Part shown: positions 17,964 through 27,482 of the stretch, in pieces
How the letters are laid out: every line of letters begins with the position of its first letter
Position numbering within the stretch: position 1 is the stretch's first letter
Source: CAIZGX01 sp044374295
Lineage (GTDB): Bacteria > Bacteroidota > Bacteroidia > Flavobacteriales_D > Sanyastnellaceae
Assembly (NCBI GenBank): GCA_044374295.1
Contig: JBILOU010000001.1
Span: 51,207-115,206, forward strand
Direction: 5' to 3'
Length of the DNA stretch: 64,000 bases
Program-made: the position numbers and the translations under genes
Notes under the pieces: model-generated
The model's input: only the letters and a program-made list of their open reading frames with translations
Told to the model about the DNA's origin: nothing
Database searches by the model: none

Positions 17964-20152
17964 GAATGAAACTTAATGCGCATCAAACGCAAAATCTCTT
18001 CTTCGTAATCACCGTCGAAATATTCTTCGGCCTCTAAAATGTCATCAGTTTCAGACTGCATGAAATACTCCATGATTTCGTCTTGGGCATCTTCATCTAT
18101 TTCATCGTCTATGAAATACTGAATGTCTAAACGGGTACCTGCATGAACGATGGTTTCAATCTCATCAATCAAATCAGTATAAGTCTTTCCAATTCCTTTT
18201 GCAATATCGTTAAGTGGAATGCGCTTATCTACGTTTTGAATGATCTTGATCTTGTGACTGCTCTTGGCGTGTGCACTCTTCAACACAAAATCTTCTGGAC
18301 GTTCAATATCATTGTCTTCAACATACTTTTTAATCAGCGCTAAAAACGCAGAACCAAATTTCATGGCCTTACCCTTACCAACACCGCCAATATGAGACAA
18401 CTCATCGATGGTAATTGGATATTGTGTTGCCATTTCCTCCAAGGAAGGTTCTGAAAAAATTACATAAGGAGGTAGACCTTTTTCTTTCGAAACCTTCTGA
18501 CGTAATTCCTTCAACATAAGGAACAACGTCTCATCGGCGGCGCCAGAACCCGTTGCTTTAACTGCATGAATCAATTCACCGTCGTCATCTGTTTCTCCAA
18601 TTTCTTCTTCCTTCACCAAATCCATTTTAAATGGCGACTTCAAAAATTCTAACCCTTCAGCTGTTAACTTAAGGGTTCCGTATGTTTCAATTTCCTTTCG
18701 AATTAAATTCTTTACAAGAAGCTGTCGCATGATAGCGTTCCAATGCTTGTCAGACTCTTCCTTTCCTGCACCGAACAACTTGTGTTTATCAGCCTTATAA
18801 GTAGAAACTTCTGCATTGTTAATTCCACACAAAACATTCGCTATGAATTTCGCCTTATGTGTTTCTTTGAATGCCTTAATGCACTCTAAAACCAACTTCA
18901 CATCTTCCGTAGCATCGAAAATTTCTTTCGGCTTGCGTGAGTTATCATCCATGCCCGCACCTTCCCCAGTCACCTCATCCCATTCTTCACCAAAGTAGTG
19001 AAGCAAATATTTTCTTCGGCTCATCGCCGTTTCAGCGTAAGCCATTACTTCTTGAAGGAGAAGCATTCCTATTTCCTGCTCAGCTACGGGTTTTCCGTGA
19101 AGGAACTTTTCGAGTTTTTCTACATCTTTCGGAGAGTAAAAAGCCAAGCAATGACCTTCGCCTCCATCTCTTCCTGCTCTACCCGTCTCTTGGTAGTAAC
19201 TCTCCAAACTCTTGGGAATGTCGTGATGTATAACAAAACGAACATCCGGCTTATCTATTCCCATTCCGAATGCAATGGTTGCAACAATCACATCGACATC
19301 CTGCATGAGGAATTTATCTTGCACATCGTTGCGCTGGTGGCTATCCATACCAGCGTGATACGAAAGAGCTTTGATTCCGTTTGCAACAAGTAGTTCCGCA
19401 ATTTCTTCCGTCTTCTTTCTTGACAAGCAATATACAATTCCGCTTTTCCCGGCATTACCCTTTACAAATTGAATAATCTGTTTTCCAACATTCACCTTTG
19501 CGCGAACTTCGTAATAAAGATTGTCTCGGTTGAATGAAGATTTGAAAACCTTGGCATCTACCATCCCAAGATTTTTCTGAATATCTAATTGAACTTTCGG
19601 AGTCGCTGTTGCAGTAAGTGCCATTACAGGCAAGTCGGCAATTTGCTGAATAATATTTTTAATTCTTCTGTATTCCGGACGGAAGTCGTGTCCCCATTCT
19701 GAGATACAATGTGCTTCATCAATGGCAACGAATGAAATTTTACAAGTGCGAAGAAAATCTATATTCTCTTCTTTTGTAAGCGATTCGGGAGCAACATAGA
19801 GGAGTTTCGTTTTCCCATTGAGCATATCCTTTTTTACTTGAGCAATCTCACTCTTGTTGAGCGATGAGTTAATCACGTGAGCAATACCCTCTTCGTTCGA
19901 AAAACCGCGCATGGCATCCACCTGGTTTTTCATCAGAGCAATAAGCGGGGAAACAACTATTGCAGTTCCCTCAAGCATAAGTGCGGGAAGTTGATAGCAA
20001 AGAGATTTACCTCCGCCCGTTGGCATAATAACAAAAGTGTCGTTCCCAGCAAGAACATTATCTATCACATCTTGCTGAAGACCCTTGAAGTTCGAAAATC
20101 CAAAAAAGTATTTGAGGGCTTCCTTAGGAGCCATATCTGTCGCTGTAATCAT
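17948..20152 (-). CDS. recQ: ATP-dependent DNA helicase RecQ
   Basis: RecQ is a 3'-5' DNA helicase for recombination and fork repair. I set the start at ATG 20152 (MITATDMAPKEALKYFFG). The longer open frame upstream is unconserved and would run under the divergent kdsD promoter. It has 734 residues: helicase core with Walker A PTGGGKSLCYQLPAL and motif II AIDEAHCISEWGHDFRPEY, motif VI ETGRAGRDGGEG, an RQC winged-helix region, an HRDC domain (GLPPYVIFSE to GGVGKGKAMKFG), and an additional acidic C-terminal extension of about 130 residues often found in Bacteroidota RecQ. Confidence 0.95.
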   Translation of the reverse strand: MITATDMAPKEALKYFFGFSNFKGLQQDVIDNVLAGNDTFVIMPTGGGKSLCYQLPALMLEGTAIVVSPLIALMKNQVDAMRGFSNEEGIAHVINSSLNKSEIAQVKKDMLNGKTKLLYVAPESLTKEENIDFLRTCKISFVAIDEAHCISEWGHDFRPEYRRIKNIIQQIADLPVMALTATATPKVQLDIQKNLGMVDAKVFKSSFNRDNLYYEVRAKVNVGKQIIQFVKGNAGKSGIVYCLSRKKTEEIAELLVANGIKALSYHAGMDSHQRNDVQDKFLMQDVDVIVATIAFGMGIDKPDVRFVIHHDIPKSLESYYQETGRAGRDGGEGHCLAFYSPKDVEKLEKFLHGKPVAEQEIGMLLLQEVMAYAETAMSRRKYLLHYFGEEWDEVTGEGAGMDDNSRKPKEIFDATEDVKLVLECIKAFKETHKAKFIANVLCGINNAEVSTYKADKHKLFGAGKEESDKHWNAIMRQLLVKNLIRKEIETYGTLKLTAEGLEFLKSPFKMDLVKEEEIGETDDDGELIHAVKATGSGAADETLFLMLKELRQKVSKEKGLPPYVIFSEPSLEEMATQYPITIDELSHIGGVGKGKAMKFGSAFLALIKKYVEDNDIERPEDFVLKSAHAKSSHKIKIIQNVDKRIPLNDIAKGIGKTYTDLIDEIETIVHAGTRLDIQYFIDDEIDEDAQDEIMEYFMQSETDDILEAEEYFDGDYEEEILRLMRIKFHSEIGN

Positions 20153-20309
20153 TATCTTCAGTGGTTGTACGTTAAGAAACAATAACGTAGCAATAAAGTT
20201 CGCTAAACGAATGTAAGCACAAATCTGCTTGCGCACCAAACAAAATCGGTCTAAAAAAAACACCCGAAAAACTGACGTTTCTTCGCATCTTTGCAAAGTG
20301 AAATCGACA

Positions 20310-21272
20310 ATGAACAACTCTATAATTGCCTCTGCGAAAGAAGCTATTCGATTAGAAGCAGAGGCACTTGCCAAATTGGGCCAATCATTAGATTCTACGT
20401 TTCTTTCTGTAATAAATACGGTTCTTGAAACGAAGCAGCCGATAATTGTAACGGGCATAGGCAAGAGCGGAATTATTGCTCAAAAATGGGTTGCCACTTT
20501 CAATAGCACAGGTCAACCTGCTCAATTTTTACATGCGTCTGAGGCCATTCATGGCGATTTAGGAATGGTTCAAAATCACAGTGTGGTTTTCTGCCTTTCG
20601 AAAAGCGGAGATTCGCCAGAGATTCAATATTTAGTATCCTTGTTAAAAGCCATGAACGTTGTGCTGGTGGGTGTAGGTGCGAATACCTCTAGCTATTTAG
20701 CTAAAGCGTCGACCTTTTTTATACACACTCCAATGGATGGTGAAGCCTGCCCAAACAATCTGGCCCCCACTGTAAGTACAACACTTCAGCTTGCCGTTGG
20801 TGATGCGGTTGCCGTATCCTTAATGACCGAAAGAGGGTTTAGTAAACTCGACTTTGCAAAGTTCCATCCCGGTGGGGCACTTGGCAAGAAGCTATTCACG
20901 ACCATAAGTCAAGTTATGCGTACAGAGGCTATGCCCCAAGTCGCACCAAATTGCAATTTTCGCGATTTACTTATTGAGATTAGCTCGAAAAGAGCTGGAG
21001 CAACGGCTGTTGTAGAGAATAATGTTTTACTCGGGATTGTGACAGACGGGGATATTCGCAGAGCAGTGGAGCGCAGCCTCAATCTCGACACTTTAACGGC
21101 TTCAGACCTAATGAACAGCGCTGCCAAAAGAATTCAAAATTCAGCTTTGGCTGTTGAGGGCTTTCAATTAATGGAAAGTAACAAGATTAGTCAGCTGCTT
21201 GTCGTTGATGAAAATGGAACATATTGCGGCATTATACATTTGCACGATTTACTGAGCGCAGGAATTAACTAG
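20310..21272 (+). CDS. kdsD: KpsF/GutQ family arabinose-5-phosphate isomerase
   Basis: The enzyme interconverts D-ribulose 5-phosphate and D-arabinose 5-phosphate, the first step toward Kdo for lipopolysaccharide. The start at ATG 20310 gives 320 residues beginning MNNSIIASAKEAIRLEAEAL. The SIS domain has VTGIGKSGIIAQK and FLHASEAIHGDLGMV. Two CBS domains follow, from about residue 205 (VMRTEAMPQVAP, LGIVTDGDIRRAV, GIIHLHDLLSAGI). It is divergent from recQ and 5 bases upstream of tatC. Confidence 0.93.
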   Translation: MNNSIIASAKEAIRLEAEALAKLGQSLDSTFLSVINTVLETKQPIIVTGIGKSGIIAQKWVATFNSTGQPAQFLHASEAIHGDLGMVQNHSVVFCLSKSGDSPEIQYLVSLLKAMNVVLVGVGANTSSYLAKASTFFIHTPMDGEACPNNLAPTVSTTLQLAVGDAVAVSLMTERGFSKLDFAKFHPGGALGKKLFTTISQVMRTEAMPQVAPNCNFRDLLIEISSKRAGATAVVENNVLLGIVTDGDIRRAVERSLNLDTLTASDLMNSAAKRIQNSALAVEGFQLMESNKISQLLVVDENGTYCGIIHLHDLLSAGIN

Positions 21273-21277
21273 GCACT

Positions 21278-22078
21278 ATGGCGGAAGAGAAAAACATGAG
21301 TTTCCTAGAGCATCTGGAAGAATTGCGCAAAAGATTGTTCCGTGCGGTTTTATTTGCCGTTGCCGGAGTAATCGTTGTATTCATCTTCGATACTTATGTT
21401 ATTGAAAACATCATCATGGCTCCGAGAAGAGCCGATTTTCCTACCTATCGTTTCTTTTGTTGGCTAGGAAATAATCTTGGACTGCAAGATCAGCTTTGTT
21501 TTTCGGACGCCAACTTCACCTTACAAAGTACCACTATGGGTGGTAATTTCTCCGCATACATGACGGTTGTTTTAATTGGAGGAGTAATCCTTGCGTTCCC
21601 TGCTATATTCTATCAATTGTGGGCATTTATTCGACCAGGACTTAGAAAGTCTGAACTAAAATCGGTTCGAGGCATTGGTTTTTATGTCTCTATTCTTTTT
21701 TTCTTAGGAGTTCTTTTTGGCTATTACGTTCTAACCCCACTGTCTATTCAGTTCCTTGGAAACTTTGCCTTCGCCGACGTTGAGGTAAATGCCACCATTC
21801 TCTCGTATCTTAAGCTTTGCTCGTCTCTAATCTTGGGAACAGGTCTGGTATTCCAGATGCCCGTGGTTATCTATTTTCTAGCAAAAATCGGATTGGTTAC
21901 TTCTGAATTCCTAAAGAAATATAGAAGACATGCCTTTGTTGTAAACTTGATCGTAAGCGCTATTATTACTCCTCCGGACGTAACAAGTCAAATGCTTGTT
22001 TCCTTGCCATTATTGTTACTCTACGAAATAAGCATAGGCGTTGCACAGCGCGTTGAAAAAAATAAGGCTGAATTGTAA
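21278..22078 (+). CDS. tatC: Sec-independent protein translocase TatC
   Basis: TatC is the integral-membrane receptor that binds twin-arginine signal peptides. It has 266 residues with six predicted transmembrane helices. The cytoplasmic N-terminus is MSFLEHLEELRKRLF, carrying the conserved F-x-E-H-L-x-E-L-R-x-R, and the first cytoplasmic loop is FYQLWAFIRPGLRKSE. The family insertion after helix 1 is longer than in E. coli (CWLGNNLGLQDQLCF). No tatA/tatB gene is in this window. It follows kdsD by 5 bases, so the two are probably transcribed together. Confidence 0.95.
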   Translation: MAEEKNMSFLEHLEELRKRLFRAVLFAVAGVIVVFIFDTYVIENIIMAPRRADFPTYRFFCWLGNNLGLQDQLCFSDANFTLQSTTMGGNFSAYMTVVLIGGVILAFPAIFYQLWAFIRPGLRKSELKSVRGIGFYVSILFFLGVLFGYYVLTPLSIQFLGNFAFADVEVNATILSYLKLCSSLILGTGLVFQMPVVIYFLAKIGLVTSEFLKKYRRHAFVVNLIVSAIITPPDVTSQMLVSLPLLLLYEISIGVAQRVEKNKAEL

Positions 22079-22095
22079 ATTACCATTTAATTTCG

Positions 22096-22128
22096 TTGGA
22101 AAGTTCATTGATAATTTCATTATATTCG
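22096..22128 (+). promoter_or_regulatory. Promoter of the T9SS protein at 22160
   Basis: TTG at 22096-22098, a 22-base spacer and TATATTCG at 22121-22128 (one mismatch to TAnnTTTG) predict a start near 22132 and a leader of about 28 bases. Confidence 0.5.
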
Positions 22129-22159
22129 TAACCTTAAAAGTTAACTTAAATTTAATCAA

Positions 22160-24055
22160 ATGAAGAAAATCTACTTATTAGGTTTGTTCACAGCTGTAGC
22201 GAGTGTATCATTCGCACAATGGTCAGTGCAACAATCACCTGCTCGCAGAACTTTCACAAGAAGTGAAATTTCTCCAAGAGCTAGCATCCGTCAAGAAATG
22301 GCTCCATCTATCGATTGGAGTAATCGTGTTGTTCTTCTTACTGAAGACTTCCAAGGAGTTTCTGGAACTTTGCCTGCTGGTTTACCTGCTGGTTGGTCTA
22401 CAAACCAAGTTGTTCAAGCAGACCAATCTCAAGGAAACGCATTCAAAACACACAGTAGCACAACTGCTAACGGTGGTGGTTACTGGCCAGTTCCACAAGT
22501 AGGTACTGGAAATAAATTTGCTGGTGCTAATGATGACAACACCCCTTGCGACTGTGCAATGGACGATGTTTACCTTCAATCTCCAGCTTTAGATTTCTCA
22601 GCAGCTTCAAACATTGCTATTTCCTTCGATATTTTCCACGATGGTAATTTCGGTGGTGGTGATGCAACGCTTCAAGTTTCTACAGATGGTGGAACTACTT
22701 TCAACATTGTTCCAATTGGTGTTGATGAAACAGGTGCAAACATTGATGTATTTCCATTGGACCAAGACTACTGGCAGTCTATCATTGTTCCGTTGTACAA
22801 CGTTACTTCTTCTACAGTAATCATTCGTTTTCAATGGACCGATGCTGGATCATGGGCTTCTGGTTTCGCAGTTGACAACGTAATTGTTGGTGAACTTCCT
22901 GCAAATGACATTCGTGTTGTTAAAACGAAAACAGGTGACTGGAACCAAGCTGACTTCGGTTTAGGTTTCTGGGATTACAACAGAGTACCAGTTACTCAAG
23001 TTAGCCCAGTTCACGCTACATCTGTAATCTTCAACGGTGGTACTAACGACCAAGTAGATGCTACAATGAGCTACGCTGTAACTTTCAACGGAACTCCTGT
23101 TGCTGGTTCTCCTTTTGCAGCTGATCAAACTTCTGCAAACTTCCTTTCTCTTGATAAAGACACTATCTCTGTCTCTACTACTTGGACTCCAAGTGCTGTA
23201 GGAACTATCCAAATTACTGGAACAACTTCTTCAACTACTGGAGATGATGTTGCAACAAACAACACAGGTGTTGCTTCTATTGAAATCACAGACTTCACAT
23301 ACGGTCGTGATGGAGATGCTGCTCAAGCATTTGTTGGTCCTGATTCAGACTTTGAAATTGGAAACTTGTTCGATATCTATGCTGACGATTCGTTCGGTGG
23401 TATTGACGTTGCTATCGGAGCTGGATCAGCTGCTGGTGACCCAATCATTGGTCGTATCTACCTTTGGGAAGGTTTCGATGCTGCTGGAGATCCAATCTTC
23501 ACTGACATCGGAGTTGAGACATTGGAGTACATCTTCACTGGAAACGAATTCAACAGTGTTGGTGAAAACACTTTTGTAACTCTTCCTTTCTCTTCGCCTG
23601 TTACATTGAACGCTGATAATGTTTATTTAGCTGTAGTTTCTTGTGTTTCAGGTACTCGTATTCCAGTATCAGGAAGCAACGAATGGGTAGTTTCTTGGTT
23701 GTACGATGGTACTTCTTGGGGTGCTACTGGTTCAATTCCAATGGTTCGTTTAAACTCAGATGAAACTGCTTCTGTTGCTTCAGTTAACGGAACATCTTCA
23801 TTCGAATTAGCTCAAAACATGCCTAACCCATCTAACGGAAACACTACTATTGTTTATAACCTTCCAAGCAACGAGCGCGTTACTTTAACAGTACGCGACA
23901 TGACTGGACGTGTTGTAGCTGTATCTAACGAAGGTGTTAAACCAGCTGGTAAAAACATGATCACTTTGAATACTGAAGCTTTCGGTGCAGGTGTTTACAC
24001 TTACACGATCACTGCAGGTTCTTCAAACTTGACTAAAGAAATGATGGTGAAATAA
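22160..24055 (+). CDS. Secreted T9SS type A protein with choice-of-anchor-J domain
   Basis: This 631-residue secreted protein has a signal peptide (residues 1-19, ending VSFAQ). At about 57-245 is a MAM-like/choice-of-anchor-J jelly-roll (LLTEDFQGVSGTLPAG, CAMDDVYLQSPALDFS, SGFAVDNVIVGE). Beta-rich regions similar to those in the next gene follow. The T9SS type A sorting domain lies at about 550-631 (FELAQNMPNPSNGNTTI to LTKEMMVK). Codon choice is strongly biased to GCT, GGT, ACT and TCT, unlike neighbouring genes, implying high expression. A strong terminator follows. The function is unknown; an abundant surface or secreted protein is likely. Confidence 0.88.
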   Translation: MKKIYLLGLFTAVASVSFAQWSVQQSPARRTFTRSEISPRASIRQEMAPSIDWSNRVVLLTEDFQGVSGTLPAGLPAGWSTNQVVQADQSQGNAFKTHSSTTANGGGYWPVPQVGTGNKFAGANDDNTPCDCAMDDVYLQSPALDFSAASNIAISFDIFHDGNFGGGDATLQVSTDGGTTFNIVPIGVDETGANIDVFPLDQDYWQSIIVPLYNVTSSTVIIRFQWTDAGSWASGFAVDNVIVGELPANDIRVVKTKTGDWNQADFGLGFWDYNRVPVTQVSPVHATSVIFNGGTNDQVDATMSYAVTFNGTPVAGSPFAADQTSANFLSLDKDTISVSTTWTPSAVGTIQITGTTSSTTGDDVATNNTGVASIEITDFTYGRDGDAAQAFVGPDSDFEIGNLFDIYADDSFGGIDVAIGAGSAAGDPIIGRIYLWEGFDAAGDPIFTDIGVETLEYIFTGNEFNSVGENTFVTLPFSSPVTLNADNVYLAVVSCVSGTRIPVSGSNEWVVSWLYDGTSWGATGSIPMVRLNSDETASVASVNGTSSFELAQNMPNPSNGNTTIVYNLPSNERVTLTVRDMTGRVVAVSNEGVKPAGKNMITLNTEAFGAGVYTYTITAGSSNLTKEMMVK

Positions 24056-24080
24056 TTCACTAACTTTCCTTGAAAGGAAA

Positions 24081-24109
24081 AAGTCCCGCAATTGCGGGAC
24101 TTTTTTTTT
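24081..24109 (+). terminator. Rho-independent terminator
   Basis: A perfect palindromic GC-rich stem (arm AAGTCCCGCA, 24081-24102) is followed by nine or more T. It closes the T9SS protein transcript and lies upstream of the next T9SS gene. A second small inverted repeat (TTTCCTTGAAAGGAAA) precedes it. Confidence 0.9.
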
Positions 24110-24172
24110 AACCAAGAGATTTGCATATTAAAAGATTTCTTACCTTTCCATTCTAAAATTAAACCTGTTAAG

Positions 24173-26113
24173 ATGAAAAAACTTTTTACTCTTTGCGGTG
24201 CTATAGGTTTGGCTCTTTCTGCATCGGCGCAAGTAACGCCAGTGACAGACATTAAAGCTGCTCCAAAAGCTCCTTCAAACACTGAATTGGAACGTTCTGC
24301 TCATGCCAGCACAACAACTCCTACTACCTCAACTGATCGTGTTATCGTGTACAGTCAAGATTTCTCTTCTGGATTTGGCGACATGACTCACGAAGATAGC
24401 AGCCCTGCTGGGACTATCTGGATGGTGGCGAACGCTAGCTCTCCTGCTGGTCAATTTTCTTCGAGTTTACCTGCTTTAGCTTCTCCAACAGCAGCTAACG
24501 GATGGGTAATTTTCGATTGTGATTTATACAACACACCAGTAGCAGACGGAGTTGAAGATGTTACGGGTAGCCTTTCTACTCCAACTATCGATTGTAGCGC
24601 AATGACTTCTGTTGTTGTTGAATGGTCTCAGTACTTCCGTTATTGCTGCTTCTCTGCGTCTCCTCTGACGTTAGAAGTTTCTACAGACGGAGGAAACAAC
24701 TGGGTTGTTTTTCCAGCAAACGGTAGCTTCACTCCAAGTGCAAACTCACTTTCTGCTAACCCATTAAACACGCGTGTTGACATATCTTGCGCTGCTGCAG
24801 GACAATCAAGTGTATTGGTTCGCTGGGGTTATAACACATCTGCAGCTGCAGGTTATAGCCACTACTTCTGGGGAATCGATGACATTGAAATCTTTGACAA
24901 CTCAATTGTTAACGATCTTGAAATTCTACAAGTAACAAACGGAGATGTATTCAACATCTGGGAATACCGTGTTACTCCTTTCGAGCAACGCACATACGCT
25001 GCAGACGGAGGTCTTTTAGTTGGAGTAATCTACCGCAACAACGGAAGCGCAGATCAAACAAGCACCTCTATAAACGTTGACATTCTTGACGGTACTGGGG
25101 CAGTTGTTGGTAATGCTGTTTCTGCTCCATTCACAATGGAAGCTTTCGGTAACACTGCAGAATGTCCTTCATTCCTAAACGATACATTGTATATCCAAAC
25201 AGGATGGGAACCAAGTACTCAAGGTAACTTCACTATTCGCGCTAATATCATTAGCCTAGACGCAACCGACGAAACTCCTGCAAATAACACAAAAGACAAA
25301 GTTATTGTTTATTCTACAGACGAATATGGTCATGAAGACGAAGCAAACCTTGACATTGAATTAACTCCACGCGAAAGCGACGACAGTCCGGGAGAATTTG
25401 ATCCAACCGGATATGGTGCATTTTACACTTGTCCGAACGCTGGTTCATTGGGTTATGGATTAACTGTTGTGTTTGGTCCAACATCTGACGCAGACGTTGA
25501 CTTCTCTGCTGTTCTATTTGAGGGAAGTCCTAACGACGCTGCTGTTCTTGCTGCGCAAGATTATCAGTTAAATGCAGGATGGATCGATAATGGATATCAA
25601 TATTTCCCATTCGATGCTCCAATCGACCTTCAACCTGGAACTGTATACTTTAACGGTGTTTTGAATGAAAATACAAGCGCGTTAGAATTAACAGTTGCTG
25701 CTGAAGATAACAGTGACTCTGACAACTCTACTGCGGTATACGAAATGGCTGGTGACGGTTCATTCGTATGGTTCGGAAGTCAAAGCTTCTCTCCTGCTGT
25801 TCGTTTGATTCTTTCTGAGCGCGTAACTGTAGACGAGATCAACTCTGACAACCTTACTTTCTTCCAATTCGCTCCAAACCCAGCTGTAACTTCAACTCGC
25901 GTTAATTTCGAGTTAACTTCTGCTGCAAACGTTGCTTACGAAGTACGTGATATCACTGGTAAATTAATCGAGTTCAAGAACTTGGGTAAATACACTCCAG
26001 GAATGAACAACTTCGAATTGAACGTTGCTGGATTGAACGCTGGTAACTACGAAGTTTCACTTGTAATCGGTGGAGCTAGAATGTTCACTAAAACACTTTT
26101 AGTTAAGAAATAA
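24173..26113 (+). CDS. Secreted T9SS type A protein with choice-of-anchor-J domain (paralogue-like)
   Basis: The protein has 646 residues, starting at ATG 24173 (MKKLFTLCGAIGLALSASAQ signal peptide). The open frame extends upstream only through the terminator. At about 55-245 is a jelly-roll domain like that of the preceding gene (VYSQDFSSGFGDMTHEDSS, YFWGIDDIEIFD). A beta-rich middle follows, then a T9SS type A sorting domain (FFQFAPNPAVTSTRVNF to GARMFTKTLLVKK). It has the same architecture as its upstream neighbour but separate transcription units, since a terminator lies on each side. It has biased codons similar to its neighbour. Confidence 0.88.
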   Translation: MKKLFTLCGAIGLALSASAQVTPVTDIKAAPKAPSNTELERSAHASTTTPTTSTDRVIVYSQDFSSGFGDMTHEDSSPAGTIWMVANASSPAGQFSSSLPALASPTAANGWVIFDCDLYNTPVADGVEDVTGSLSTPTIDCSAMTSVVVEWSQYFRYCCFSASPLTLEVSTDGGNNWVVFPANGSFTPSANSLSANPLNTRVDISCAAAGQSSVLVRWGYNTSAAAGYSHYFWGIDDIEIFDNSIVNDLEILQVTNGDVFNIWEYRVTPFEQRTYAADGGLLVGVIYRNNGSADQTSTSINVDILDGTGAVVGNAVSAPFTMEAFGNTAECPSFLNDTLYIQTGWEPSTQGNFTIRANIISLDATDETPANNTKDKVIVYSTDEYGHEDEANLDIELTPRESDDSPGEFDPTGYGAFYTCPNAGSLGYGLTVVFGPTSDADVDFSAVLFEGSPNDAAVLAAQDYQLNAGWIDNGYQYFPFDAPIDLQPGTVYFNGVLNENTSALELTVAAEDNSDSDNSTAVYEMAGDGSFVWFGSQSFSPAVRLILSERVTVDEINSDNLTFFQFAPNPAVTSTRVNFELTSAANVAYEVRDITGKLIEFKNLGKYTPGMNNFELNVAGLNAGNYEVSLVIGGARMFTKTLLVKK

Positions 26114-26131
26114 TATTTTCTTGCTGAAATG

Positions 26132-26160
26132 AAAAGGCCACCTTCGGGTGGCCTTTTTTT
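26132..26160. terminator. Rho-independent terminator with UUCG tetraloop
   Basis: The stem AAAAGGCCACC pairs with GGTGGCCTTTT around a TTCG loop, followed by T7. It separates the T9SS gene from the convergent permease gene, whose stop codon lies just beyond it. The A-rich left flank could also serve the opposite strand. Confidence 0.92.
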
Positions 26161-26161
26161 A

Positions 26162-27415
26162 TTATTCGTATCGAAGTGCTTCAATCGGATCGAGCTTCGA
26201 AGCTTTCTTTGCTGGATAATATCCGGAAGCTACTGAAACTAAGAAGGAAATGGTTGCTCCTAGAAACAGCCACATCCAAGGTATGGTGAATCCCACACCA
26301 ATAACCACAGACACAATATTTCCAACTAAAACACCTAACACTATTCCAATAAAACCGCCTATTTGACCAATCAGCACAGCTTCAATTAAAAACTGTTGGC
26401 GAATAATTTTTGCACTTGCTCCAATTGACTTTCTCACACCTATTTCACGCGTCCGCTCTGTGACCGACACAAGCATAATATTCATAAGCCCAATACCCGC
26501 GCTAATGAGCGTGATTATTCCGATACAAATTCCACCCAGCGTAATTCCAGAGATTAAACCTAGCAGCTGTTCAACTAAGCCGTTACTCATATTCACTTCA
26601 AACGTATTGTCCTCTCCCGGCCCGTCTGCACGCGCAACACGCATAGCTTCCACGGCACTCTCTGTTGCAGACTCTAATTGCTCTGCCGTTTTCACTGCTA
26701 TGCTAATTTGATATTCAGAATTCGCATCGCCGAAAGTCTTTCGCACATTGGTCAAGGGAATTAAACATTGATTATCACCAGCGAAACCAAACGTATTTCC
26801 TTTGGCCTTCAAAACACCCACAATTACATAAGACCTTCCGCTTACATCTACTGTTTGTCCAATCGGAGAAACCCCTCCTTTAAAAAGTTCTTTTGCTATA
26901 TCCGCTCCGCAGACCATTGCATTCGCTCCGTCTTTCAATTCGAACGAAGAAAAATTCCGTCCGTCGCTCAACACATAAGAAGAAAGTTCGAAATAATTTT
27001 CGTCACACCCTAATACTGTAACATTCGGATTAGTCTTTAGACCATTTCTTGAAACAGTAGCCGTTGCTGAGGCAAATACACTCAATGAGACCGTAGCATC
27101 TTCCCTGAACAGCTCTTGAAACTTACGCGCTTCATCGTAAGAAATAACCTCGACTTTTTTACTGCTCTGCCCCCTGCGCATTCCCTGACGGGCATTGTTA
27201 CCTGAACGAATGGAAAAAGTATTCGACCCCAACCTTGAAAATTCTTCGCTTAACTTTCGCTCAATACACTTCACAGCTGTTATCATTCCTACCAAAGCGG
27301 TGATACCGATTGCAATAATCGACACCGTCAAAGCAGCCCGAAGCTTCTGGCTTCGAACCGAACCGATAGCGGTTTGAATGTTTTCTTTGAAAGATGTCGA
27401 TAAAACGCGAAGCAT
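26162..27415 (-). CDS. MacB/FtsX-family ABC transporter permease
   Basis: This is a 417-residue inner-membrane permease of the MacB/LolC superfamily. One N-terminal helix (about 29-49), a large periplasmic core domain (MacB_PCD, about 50-275) and three C-terminal helices (about 290-410) carry the FtsX signature (SVTERTREIGVRKSIGAS, ending GYYPAKKASKLDPIEALRYE). Such permeases work with a cytoplasmic ATPase and often an HlyD-type adaptor; neither is adjacent here. The substrate is unknown (lipoprotein, peptide or macrolide-like export are family possibilities). Confidence 0.9.
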   Translation of the reverse strand: MLRVLSTSFKENIQTAIGSVRSQKLRAALTVSIIAIGITALVGMITAVKCIERKLSEEFSRLGSNTFSIRSGNNARQGMRRGQSSKKVEVISYDEARKFQELFREDATVSLSVFASATATVSRNGLKTNPNVTVLGCDENYFELSSYVLSDGRNFSSFELKDGANAMVCGADIAKELFKGGVSPIGQTVDVSGRSYVIVGVLKAKGNTFGFAGDNQCLIPLTNVRKTFGDANSEYQISIAVKTAEQLESATESAVEAMRVARADGPGEDNTFEVNMSNGLVEQLLGLISGITLGGICIGIITLISAGIGLMNIMLVSVTERTREIGVRKSIGASAKIIRQQFLIEAVLIGQIGGFIGIVLGVLVGNIVSVVIGVGFTIPWMWLFLGATISFLVSVASGYYPAKKASKLDPIEALRYE

Positions 27416-27419
27416 AAAA

Positions 27420-27427
27420 CAAAAGTA
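27420..27427 (-). promoter_or_regulatory. -7 box TACTTTTG of the permease gene
   Basis: This exact TAnnTTTG on the minus strand ends 5 bases before the ATG at 27415, so the predicted transcript has at most one leader base. A TTG -33 element is not evident. It lies back to back with the aconitase promoter. Confidence 0.5.
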
Positions 27428-27430
27428 GGG

Positions 27431-27461
27431 TTGTAATTCGCTCGATTCCTAACTATTTTTG
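27431..27461 (+). promoter_or_regulatory. Aconitase promoter, TTG-N20-TATTTTTG
   Basis: TTG at 27431-27433 and TATTTTTG at 27454-27461 are exact matches with 20-base spacing. The predicted start is near 27465, giving a leader of about 18 bases before ATG 27483. Confidence 0.75.
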
Positions 27462-27482
27462 CAGCGTAAAAATCTACATATA

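Noticed and set aside
20153..20464. 104-residue N-terminal extension of RecQ
   Set aside because: The open frame upstream of MITATDM has no conserved helicase residues, runs under the divergent kdsD start region, and would make RecQ unusually long.
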